The notes under the pieces were generated by a model. The model made no database searches. It was not told the origin of the DNA and saw only the letters and a list, made by a program, of their open reading frames with translations. A stretch of 5,273 nucleotides of DNA. Origin: Solirubrobacterales bacterium 70-9. Lineage in GTDB: Bacteria; Actinomycetota; Thermoleophilia; Solirubrobacterales; 70-9. The stretch is taken from positions 1 through 5,273 of the forward strand of contig MKSH01000193.1 of NCBI GenBank assembly GCA_001898095.1, read 5' to 3'. Position numbers and translations under genes: made by a program. Shown piece by piece: positions 1 through 5,273 of this stretch. The stretch's first letter is position 1. The number at the start of each line of letters is the position of its first letter.

Positions 1-2
1 GA

Positions 3-54
3 CGGCCCTCTCATAGGCGGTCACAGCCTGCCCGGACCGCCTATGAGAGGGCCG
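3..54. terminator. Perfect 20-bp inverted repeat, probable terminator hairpin beyond nrdA
   Basis: Bases 3-22 are exactly complementary to bases 35-54, giving a 20-bp uninterrupted stem with a 12-base loop (23-34). It lies about 45 bases past the nrdA stop codon. It is the strongest simple hairpin in the window, and its AT-containing middle (ctcatagg) stands out from the surrounding GC-rich sequence. The likeliest role is ending the nrdB-nrdA transcript, perhaps bidirectionally if a convergent gene lies to the left. No U-tract can be checked for the minus-strand transcript because the window ends two bases beyond the stem. In the plus direction the stem is followed only by a mildly pyrimidine-rich stretch. 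It could instead be a copy of a dispersed extragenic palindrome. The structure is certain; the function is inferred. Confidence 0.6.
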
Positions 55-78
55 CGTCCCTTTCCGTCCCTCGCCCCC

Positions 79-100
79 GGGCGCCGGCCTCCCGGCGCCC
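79..100 (-). terminator. GC-rich hairpin abutting the nrdA stop codon
   Basis: Bases 79-87 (gggcgccgg) pair perfectly with 92-100 (ccggcgccc) around a 4-base loop. The upstream arm of the RNA begins with the last base of the nrdA TAG stop codon. The minus-strand RNA continues into a purine-rich stretch without a U-tract, so it is not a canonical intrinsic terminator. It could be a U-less actinobacterial-style terminator, an aid to the larger hairpin at 3-54, or a 3'-end stabilising structure. Confidence 0.4.
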
Positions 101-3045
101 TATTCGCACGCCTCGCAGACCCCGCCGGTCCGTATCGCCTCGATCGAGCATGCCTGGACCTCCTCCGGGGTCGGACCGGCGGCGGCGAGGTCGCTCGGCA
201 CGACGGTGTCGGCGCTCGCCTGCGGGGTCGGCTCCACCGCCGCCACTGGAGCGCTCACGGTCGCCTTCTCGATCCCCGAGGCGCCCATCGTGCGCAGGTA
301 GTAGGTGGTCTTCAGGCCGACGCGCCAGGCGCGCCGGTACATGTGGCTCATCGATTTGAGGTCGGGGGCCGCCAGGAAGAGGTTCAGCGACTGGGACTGG
401 TCGATCCACTTCTGCCGTCGCGCCGCGGCGTCGATCAGGAACTCCGGCTCGATCTGGAAGGCGGTGCGGTAGCGCCTCTTGATCTCCTCCGGCACCAGCG
501 GGATCTCGGTCAGGTCGCCGTCGAAGTACTTGATCTGGGCGGCCATCTCCTCGTTCCAGAGGCCCGCGGCCTTCAGATCGCGGACCAGGTAGGGGTTGAG
601 GATCGTGAAGTCACCGGAGAGGTTCGACTTCGCGAACAGGTTCTTGTAGATCGGCTCGATGCAGGGCGAGGTCCCCATGATGTTGGCGATCGTCGCCGTC
701 GGGGCGATCGCGATCACGTTCGAGTTCCGCATCCCCTGCGCGGCGATCTTCGCCCGCACCGGGCCCCAGTCGAGCTTGCCCCCGCGCGGCACCTCGACCG
801 GCGCGCCGCGCTCGGCCTCGAGCAGGTCGACGGTGTCCTGCGGCAGCAGTCCGCGGTCCCACTTCGAGCCCTCGTACGACTCGTAGCGCCCGCGCTCGGC
901 GGCGAGGTCCGAGGAGGCCTCGTAGGCGTAGAGCGCGATCGCCTCCATCATCTCGTCGGAGAACTCGACCGCCGCGGCGGAGCCGAACTCGATCCCCCTC
1001 ATGTAGAGCGCGTACTGCAGCCCCATCACCCCGAGGCCGACCGGACGGTGCCGCGAGTTCGCCGTCCGCGCCGGCTCGGTCGGGTAGAAGTTGACGTCGA
1101 TCACGTCGTCCAGAGCCCGCACCGCGACCCGCACGGTCGCCCGCAGCTTGGCGTGGTCGATCTCCCCCTCGGGCGTCAGGTGGCGGTCGATCACCACCGA
1201 GCCGAGGTTGCAGACCGCGGTCTCCTCCTCGCTCGTGTTCAGCGTGATCTCGGTGCAGAGGTTGGAGCTGTGGACGACGCCCGCGTGGTCCTGCGGGCTG
1301 CGCACGTTGCAGGCGTCCTTGAAGGTGATCCAGGGATGCCCGGTCTCGAACAGCATCTTCAGCATCGTCTTCCACAGTTCGAGCGCCTCGATCTTGCGGC
1401 CGAAGATCTCCCCCGCCTCGGCCCGCGCCTCTGCCTCCAGGTAGAGCCGCTCGAACTCGCGCCCGTAGGCCTCGTGCAGCTCCGGCACCTCGTTGGAGCG
1501 GAAGAGCGTCCAGTGCTCGCGCGCCTCCATCCGCCGCATGAAGAGGTCGGGGACCCAGTTGGCGGTGTTCATGTCGTGGGTGCGGCGGCGGTCGTCACCG
1601 GTGTTGCGGCGCAGCTCGAGGAAGTCGAAGACGTCGTTGTGCCAGCTCTCCAGGTAGGCGCAACCGCTGCCCGCCCGCTTGCCGCCCTGGTTCACCGCGA
1701 CCAGCTGATCGTTGTGCAGCTTCAGGAACGGGACCAGGCCCTGGCTCTCGCCGTTGGTCGACTCGATGTGGGAGCCGGTGCCGCGGACCTTCGTCCAGGA
1801 GCCGCCGAGGCCGCCCGCCCACTTCGAGCACATCGCGTTCTCGGCGATCCCCCGCCCGACGATCGAGGAGAGGGTGTCCTCGATCACGTAGAGGAAGCAG
1901 GAGGAGAGCTGCGAGTGCGGGGTGCCGGCGTTGAACAGGGTCGGGGTCGAGGAGCAGAAGCGCCGTTCCTTGTAGGCGGCGTAGAGGTCGAGCGCCCGCT
2001 CCTCCCGCTCCTCCTCGCGCTCGGCCAGGCAGACGCCCATCGCCACCCGCAGCCAGAACAGCTGCGGCGCCTCCAGCCGGCGCGGCCGGGCGCCGGTCTT
2101 GTCGACGATCAGGTAGCGGTCGTACAACGTCTGCAGGCCGAGGAAGTCGAAGTCGAGGTCGGCGCTCGGATCGATCGCCGCGGCCAGCCGGTCGAGGTCG
2201 TAGTCGAGCAGCCGCGCGTCGATCCGCTTGATCGCCACACCGTGCTCGAGCAGCGGCCGCAGCGCCCGGCGGTGCGCCTCCCGCAACCCGCCGACGCCGT
2301 CGCGGAGGATCTGCCAGTCGAGCGTCTCCTCGTACACGTAGCTGAGCAGGATGCGGCCGGCGAAGCGCGAGTAGTCGGAGTCGCGCTCGACCAGCGCCTT
2401 CGCGTTCAGCACGATCAGCTTGGCCAGCTCGGCGCGGCCGATGCCGGGCTGGATCGAGCGGCGCAGCTCGGTCTCCAGCCGCTCGGCGTCGAAGGAGAGC
2501 GCCAGGCCGATCGAGGCGAAGGCGATCCGCGGGCGCAGGTCCTCGCCGTCCCAGACCGACTCGCTGCCGTCGGCCTCGCGGATCGTCAGCGGCACCGGGC
2601 GCGGCGGCGCGTCGCCCTCGGCGGCGAGCCGGGTGCGCAGCATCGCCCGCTCGGCGCGGTAGACGATGTAGCGCTCGGCGACCCGCATGTGGCCGCCCAG
2701 CACGAGCTCCTCCTGGACCAGGTCCTGGACCGTCTCGATCTCGACGTAGGCGACGCCGAGGGCGCGAACGCGCTCCCCCACCCGGGCGGCGATCGGCGCC
2801 GCCGCCTCCGGATCGCGGCCGACCGCCGCGAAGGCCTTCGCCACCGCTACCTCGATCTTCGTCTCGTTCCAGTTGACGATCTGGCCGGAGCGCCGGATCA
2901 GCTTCATCGCGCCGACGCTGACGTTGGCGACACCGGCGCCCTCCAACCGGTTCAGCACCGCCGCCAGGCCGTCGTCGGCCCGCCCGGCCTCGCGCTCGTG
3001 CTTGGCCTCGAGGTCGGCGAGGATCTCGTCGAGGGGGATGTTCAT
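100..3045 (-). CDS. nrdA: Class I ribonucleoside-diphosphate reductase, alpha (large, catalytic) subunit NrdA
   Basis: The 981-residue cytoplasmic protein reduces ribonucleoside diphosphates to deoxyribonucleotides, using a thiyl radical generated through its partner NrdB. Residues 48-137 form an ATP-cone (LIRRSGQIVNW, then KI), the allosteric overall-activity domain. Residues 151-240 look like a second, more degenerate ATP-cone running into the N-terminal helical domain. The ten-stranded barrel follows. By alignment to E. coli NrdA, C383 (QLSSC) and C612 (AVCNLG) are the redox pair, N595/C597/E599 (SNLCTEI) are the active-site trio with C597 the thiyl radical site, and Y915-Y916 (TTYYLRT) carry the radical. 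A low-complexity linker (about 929-963) leads to the C-terminal shuttle cysteines C977 and C980 (CEAC). With two cones, the length suits Pseudomonas-type NrdA better than E. coli. The ATG at 3045 is chosen because GAAAGGA lies 8 bases upstream; the internal ATG at 2907 has no such site. It is co-transcribed with nrdB. Assignment is very secure. Confidence 0.97.
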   Translation of the reverse strand: MNIPLDEILADLEAKHEREAGRADDGLAAVLNRLEGAGVANVSVGAMKLIRRSGQIVNWNETKIEVAVAKAFAAVGRDPEAAAPIAARVGERVRALGVAYVEIETVQDLVQEELVLGGHMRVAERYIVYRAERAMLRTRLAAEGDAPPRPVPLTIREADGSESVWDGEDLRPRIAFASIGLALSFDAERLETELRRSIQPGIGRAELAKLIVLNAKALVERDSDYSRFAGRILLSYVYEETLDWQILRDGVGGLREAHRRALRPLLEHGVAIKRIDARLLDYDLDRLAAAIDPSADLDFDFLGLQTLYDRYLIVDKTGARPRRLEAPQLFWLRVAMGVCLAEREEEREERALDLYAAYKERRFCSSTPTLFNAGTPHSQLSSCFLYVIEDTLSSIVGRGIAENAMCSKWAGGLGGSWTKVRGTGSHIESTNGESQGLVPFLKLHNDQLVAVNQGGKRAGSGCAYLESWHNDVFDFLELRRNTGDDRRRTHDMNTANWVPDLFMRRMEAREHWTLFRSNEVPELHEAYGREFERLYLEAEARAEAGEIFGRKIEALELWKTMLKMLFETGHPWITFKDACNVRSPQDHAGVVHSSNLCTEITLNTSEEETAVCNLGSVVIDRHLTPEGEIDHAKLRATVRVAVRALDDVIDVNFYPTEPARTANSRHRPVGLGVMGLQYALYMRGIEFGSAAAVEFSDEMMEAIALYAYEASSDLAAERGRYESYEGSKWDRGLLPQDTVDLLEAERGAPVEVPRGGKLDWGPVRAKIAAQGMRNSNVIAIAPTATIANIMGTSPCIEPIYKNLFAKSNLSGDFTILNPYLVRDLKAAGLWNEEMAAQIKYFDGDLTEIPLVPEEIKRRYRTAFQIEPEFLIDAAARRQKWIDQSQSLNLFLAAPDLKSMSHMYRRAWRVGLKTTYYLRTMGASGIEKATVSAPVAAVEPTPQASADTVVPSDLAAAGPTPEEVQACSIEAIRTGGVCEACE

Positions 3046-3053
3046 CTGGCGGT

Positions 3054-3060
3054 TCCTTTC
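3054..3060 (-). promoter_or_regulatory. Ribosome binding site of nrdA
   Basis: The minus strand reads GAAAGGA, 8 bases before the nrdA ATG. It lies inside the 16-base gap between the nrdB stop codon (3062-3064) and the nrdA start. The tight spacing suggests partial translational coupling, so repression of nrdB by the upstream riboswitch would probably also reduce NrdA. No promoter fits in this gap. Confidence 0.8.
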
Positions 3061-3061
3061 G

Positions 3062-4147
3062 TCACAGTTCGTCGTCCGATGCCATCGCGAGGGCGGCGGT
3101 CTTCTGGTACTCGGTGACCCGTCCCTCGAAGAAGTTCTGCTCCTTGCGCACGTCCATCAGCTCGGCCAGCCAGGGCAGCGGGTTCTCGACCCCGCCGATC
3201 AGCGGCTCGAGGCCGATCCCCTGCAGCCGGCGGTCGGCGATGTAGTCGATGTAGCCGGCGAACTCGGCGGCCGAGAGGCCGACCCCCTCGACCGGCAGGC
3301 AGTCGGCGATGAACGCCTTCTCCAGCGCCACCGCCTCCGCCATCAGCGCCCGCAGTTCGGCCTTGAAGGCGTCGTCCCAGATCTCCGGGTTCTCGGCGAT
3401 CAGCTCCAGCAGCAGGCGGCGGAAGAGCTCGATGTGGTTCGACTCGTCCCGCAGCGTGTAGCGGAACATCGTCCCGATCCCGGTCAGCTTCCCCTGCCGG
3501 TAGAGCGACAGGATCATCCCGAAGAGGCCGTAGAACTGGGTCCCCTCCATGCACTGGCCGAAGACGAAGACGTTGCGGGCAAGCAGCTTCTTCATCGCCG
3601 GGTCGGAGAGGTCGATGTCGCGGCGCAGTTCCCGTGACACCCGGGTGACGAACTCGTTCTTGGCGACGATCGTCGGCACGTCGTCGAACATCGCCTCGCA
3701 CTCGTGCGGATCGATCCCCAGCGAGGAGATCATGTAGAGCAGCGAGTCGGCGTGGATGTTCTCCTCGTGCGCGTGGCGGCCGAGCACCAGCTTCAGCTCC
3801 GAGGCCGTCATCAGCTCGCGGACAACGTGGATGATGTTGTCGCCGACGATCCCCTCGGCGGCGGAGAAATAGCCGACGCCCATGCGCACGATCCAGCGGT
3901 CGACGTCCGAGAGCGCGGCGGGGTCGCGCCACTGCTCGACGTCCTTCTGCATCGGCACGTCCTCGGGCTCCCAGTGGTTGGCCTTCATCGTGCGGTAGAG
4001 CTCGTAGGCCCAGCCGTAGCGGAGCGGCAACAGGTTGAAGGTCATCGTCTCGCGGCCGCCGATCACCCGCTTCGCCGCGAGCGCCTCCTCGGCCTTGCCC
4101 TGATCGAGGACGAAGGTCCTGGTCCCCAACGTGTACGTCTTCTGCAT
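3062..4147 (-). CDS. nrdB: Class I ribonucleotide reductase, beta (radical-generating) subunit NrdB; class Ic-like, no radical tyrosine
   Basis: The 361-residue ferritin-like protein houses the dimetal centre that starts the radical chain for NrdA. Predicted ligands are E98 (SAAEGIVGDN), E129 and H132 (EENIH), E201 (QCMEGTQFY), and E235 and H238 (RDESNH). The radical-transfer residues W59, D234 and C-terminal Y347 (VTEYQ) are present. The position of E. coli Tyr122, four residues after H132, is leucine (L136), and the first ligand is Glu rather than Asp. Both are marks of class Ic NrdB, whose Chlamydia member uses a Mn/Fe cofactor without a tyrosyl radical. Y230 falls where I recall chlamydial Tyr222. 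The intact ligands argue against the metal-free class Ie. The ATG at 4147 is chosen because GGAGG ends 7 bases upstream and the family N-terminus starts here; reading upstream to 4330 would translate the riboswitch. Family assignment is near certain, and the class Ic call is an inference from residues. Confidence 0.97.
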   Translation of the reverse strand: MQKTYTLGTRTFVLDQGKAEEALAAKRVIGGRETMTFNLLPLRYGWAYELYRTMKANHWEPEDVPMQKDVEQWRDPAALSDVDRWIVRMGVGYFSAAEGIVGDNIIHVVRELMTASELKLVLGRHAHEENIHADSLLYMISSLGIDPHECEAMFDDVPTIVAKNEFVTRVSRELRRDIDLSDPAMKKLLARNVFVFGQCMEGTQFYGLFGMILSLYRQGKLTGIGTMFRYTLRDESNHIELFRRLLLELIAENPEIWDDAFKAELRALMAEAVALEKAFIADCLPVEGVGLSAAEFAGYIDYIADRRLQGIGLEPLIGGVENPLPWLAELMDVRKEQNFFEGRVTEYQKTAALAMASDDEL

Positions 4148-4151
4148 CGCG

Positions 4152-4160
4152 CTTCCTCCG
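4152..4160 (-). promoter_or_regulatory. Ribosome binding site of nrdB, the sequestered element of the switch
   Basis: The minus strand reads CGGAGGAAG just before the ATG at 4147, and the GGAGG core ends 7 bases from the start codon. It is a near-ideal Shine-Dalgarno sequence, stronger than the one before nrdA. All nine bases are exactly complementary to RNA positions 4175-4167 just upstream, so the site can be hidden in a 9-bp hairpin with a 6-base loop (4161-4166). Confidence 0.9.
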
Positions 4161-4222
4161 GTTGCTCGGAGGAAGGGATGGCCCGGTGCCGCGCACCGCC
4201 TTGGGTCGCCCTTCTTCCGAGG
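4152..4222 (-). promoter_or_regulatory. Expression platform of the B12 riboswitch: mutually exclusive sequestor and anti-sequestor helices
   Basis: Two competing helices share one strand. In the OFF form, RNA 4175-4167 (CUUCCUCCG) pairs with the Shine-Dalgarno strand 4160-4152 (CGGAGGAAG), 9 of 9 bases, with a 6-base loop. In the ON form, the upstream strand 4221-4209 (CUCGGAAGAAGGG) pairs with 4177-4165 (CCCUUCCUCCGAG), 12 of 13 positions with a single A-C mismatch. This encloses a small 6-bp hairpin (4184-4198) and leaves the ribosome binding site free. The layout indicates control of translation initiation rather than termination, as no U-tract follows. Ligand binding to the aptamer just upstream is expected to disfavour the anti-sequestor and so repress nrdB. 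The pairings are read directly; the ligand coupling is inferred. Confidence 0.75.
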
Positions 4223-4235
4223 ACTTTCCAACGAC

Positions 4236-4358
4236 GCAGGCCAGGCGACCGGGCTCATCTCCCCGTGGGGAGCCTTACCGTTGCGGGACAGCGCCGGGAT
4301 CCAACCGGACTTCGCTGAGCACCGCGTCACCCGCTATCACGGGCACCGATGAAGTTAC
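4236..4358 (-). promoter_or_regulatory. Cobalamin (B12) riboswitch aptamer controlling nrdB-nrdA
   Basis: Reading the minus strand, the conserved blocks of the cobalamin aptamer appear in order: CGGTGCCCG (4348-4340), GCGAAGTCCGG followed by GGATCC, the hallmark GCGCTGTCCCGCAACGGTAA (4294-4275), and the 3' block GAGCCCGGTCGCCTGGCC (4256-4239). The CCCGCAACGGTAA style resembles actinobacterial B12 elements. Between the hallmark block and the 3' block there is only a short hairpin (ctcccc/ggggag, 4259-4272). The peripheral arm of the large class I form (CCACUG and GGGAAGG) is missing, so this is a compact variant. Boundaries, especially of the closing P1 stem, are approximate. A B12 riboswitch before class I nrd genes is established for Streptomyces nrdABS, where cobalamin represses. 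No clear promoter is seen between this element and the gene ending at 4375, so the leader may start inside that gene or be read through from it. Confidence 0.92.
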
Positions 4359-4374
4359 GGCGAGGCCCGGACGC

Positions 4375-5273
4375 TTAACCGCGCAGGCGCACCCGCAAAT
4401 TGCGGGAGGTTGCGCCGGCGGATGAGGTGAGCCGGAGCTTCAGGACGACCCTGGCGGGGTGACGGCGGACGGCGACGAGGGCGCGGCGCGGGAGGCGCAG
4501 CCGCAGGCGGGCCGAGGTGCCCGGGGCGATCCTCGTCGGCGCGAGGACGGCGGCGCGGTGGCGCGAGGATGGCCGGCCCGCGTGCCGAGCGCCGATGGTC
4601 TTCAGAGTGACCCGCTTCGGCGCCTTGACCTTGCAGGGAGGGCCGACCGGGCAGACCAAGGTGGCGATCACGGCGATGCCCTTGCGACCTACCTTGACCG
4701 TGCCGCGCCGAGCCTTGAACGAGGGCTTCGCCGCACCGACGGCGGTGCCGGCCAAGGCCACCGTGGTCGCCGGTTCCGACGCGCCCGCGGCGTTGACGGT
4801 GAGCGTGGCGCGGTCGGAGCCGGCCGCGTGCGGCGCGTAGCGGACGGTGACCGTGCATCCGGTCCCGACGGCGATCGTCCTGCCGCTGCACTCGTCGCCG
4901 CCGACCGCCAGCGCCGGTGAGCCCGCGATCGCGATCGAGTCGACCCGCACGGGTTCGAACGCCGCCGCCACCGTGAACGTCCTGGTGGCTTCGGTCTCGA
5001 CGGTGGCGCCGCCGAAGTCGACGCTCGTCGGCGTGGTGTAGAGCGCCCCGGGCAAGGCGGTCGGGCCGAAGCGCAGGCGCACCACGTCACCGAAGCCGAC
5101 CGGCTGGGGACCGACGCGGCGCTCGGCCGAGCCGGGCGTGCTGAAGACCCACCCCTGTCCCGCGGTCGCGGCGGCGCCGTCGAGCGCGGTCACCCAGGGA
5201 CCCTGGGCCTGCAGGCCGCTGACGCAGCCGGCGGGGACCGAGCTCGCTTCCGCGGTCCGCAACGCGTCGATCA
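4375..5273 (-). CDS. Probable exported protein with choice-of-anchor-D (ASH-type) Ig-like domain, 5' end outside the window
   Basis: The frame is open from the window edge to a TAA stop at 4375-4377, about 299 codons, so the N-terminus and any signal peptide are missing. Residues here are counted from an internal TTG at 5262, which I do not propose as the start. Residues 1-66 (GWVFSTPGSAERR, then FGDVVRLRFG) resemble the end of a DUF4430-type domain, a weak match. Residues 75-175 form an Ig-like domain of the choice-of-anchor-D / ASPM-SPD-2-Hydin type: VDFGGATVETEATRTFTV, paired cysteines C125 and C136, RYAPHAAGSDRATLTV, and the closing VALAGTAVG. Residues 180-295 are a very basic beta-rich domain with C204 and C210, of a sort I associate with exported Thermoleophilia proteins. 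No catalytic motif is visible and no specific function can be assigned. It is co-oriented with nrdB, but nothing shows a shared role. Confidence 0.75.
   Translation of the reverse strand, partial: IDALRTAEASSVPAGCVSGLQAQGPWVTALDGAAATAGQGWVFSTPGSAERRVGPQPVGFGDVVRLRFGPTALPGALYTTPTSVDFGGATVETEATRTFTVAAAFEPVRVDSIAIAGSPALAVGGDECSGRTIAVGTGCTVTVRYAPHAAGSDRATLTVNAAGASEPATTVALAGTAVGAAKPSFKARRGTVKVGRKGIAVIATLVCPVGPPCKVKAPKRVTLKTIGARHAGRPSSRHRAAVLAPTRIAPGTSARLRLRLPRRALVAVRRHPARVVLKLRLTSSAGATSRNLRVRLRG

Noticed and set aside
43..3117. A 1024-codon open frame on the plus strand, antisense to nrdA
   Set aside because: It lies opposite a certain nrdA over its whole length. Its translation is a featureless arginine-, leucine-, valine- and glycine-rich string typical of the reverse strand of GC-rich genes, with no recognisable domain.
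4148..4330. N-terminal extension of nrdB by 61 codons to an upstream ATG at 4330
   Set aside because: It would translate the riboswitch and its Shine-Dalgarno sequence. The ATG at 4147 has ideal ribosome-binding-site spacing and matches the family N-terminus.
4352..4357. TAACTT on the minus strand as a -10 box for nrdB
   Set aside because: Its predicted start would fall at about 4345, inside the conserved 5' part of the aptamer, and the -35 position 17 bases upstream (GGTTAA) is poor.
4392..4406. Short inverted repeat cccgcaaattgcggg as a terminator of the upstream gene
   Set aside because: It lies inside the coding region before the stop codon, has almost no loop, and is not followed by a U-tract in the minus-strand RNA.
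3704..4425. Several plus-strand open frames across the nrdB start and leader
   Set aside because: They are antisense to nrdB and to the structured leader. None shows a domain or a ribosome binding site.
1..5273. CRISPR arrays, tRNA or rRNA genes, transposons, phage or toxin-antitoxin genes
   Set aside because: No regularly spaced repeats, cloverleaf-like sequence, transposase motifs or terminal repeats were seen on either strand. The window is explained by a core-metabolism operon plus one exported protein.

Overview
The window comes from a very GC-rich bacterium, most likely an actinobacterium of the Thermoleophilia / Solirubrobacterales type. This rests on the base composition, the arginine- and alanine-rich coding style, the actinobacterial style of the cobalamin riboswitch core, and an exported protein ending in a C-terminal beta domain that I associate with that group. 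The placement is an inference from style, not from a marker gene.

All supported genes lie on the minus strand, so the window reads from right to left. At the right edge (4375-5273) is the 3' part of a gene for a probable exported protein. It has a choice-of-anchor-D / ASH-type Ig-like domain and a basic C-terminal beta domain, and its beginning lies outside the window. About 25 bases after its stop codon a cobalamin (B12) riboswitch aptamer begins (about 4236-4358). It is followed by an expression platform in which two mutually exclusive hairpins either expose or bury the ribosome binding site of the next gene. That gene is nrdB (3062-4147), the radical-generating small subunit of an aerobic class I ribonucleotide reductase. 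nrdA (100-3045), the large catalytic subunit, follows after 16 bases. The first 99 bases hold two perfect hairpins downstream of nrdA, probably the end of the transcription unit.

NrdB and NrdA together reduce ribonucleotides to deoxyribonucleotides. The riboswitch should lower their synthesis when cobalamin is plentiful. This matches the known logic in Streptomyces, where a B12 riboswitch controls the class Ia nrdABS operon and a B12-dependent class II enzyme (NrdJ) takes over. The same division of labour is predicted here, but no nrdJ lies in the window.

The most interesting point is the NrdB radical site. All six carboxylate/histidine metal ligands are present, but the position of the radical tyrosine (E. 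coli Tyr122) is leucine (L136), and the first metal ligand is glutamate (E98) rather than aspartate. Both features point to a class Ic-like, tyrosyl-radical-free enzyme of the kind known from Chlamydia, with a Mn/Fe cofactor. The window therefore appears to combine a class Ic-like reductase with B12 riboswitch control through an unusually legible translational switch.
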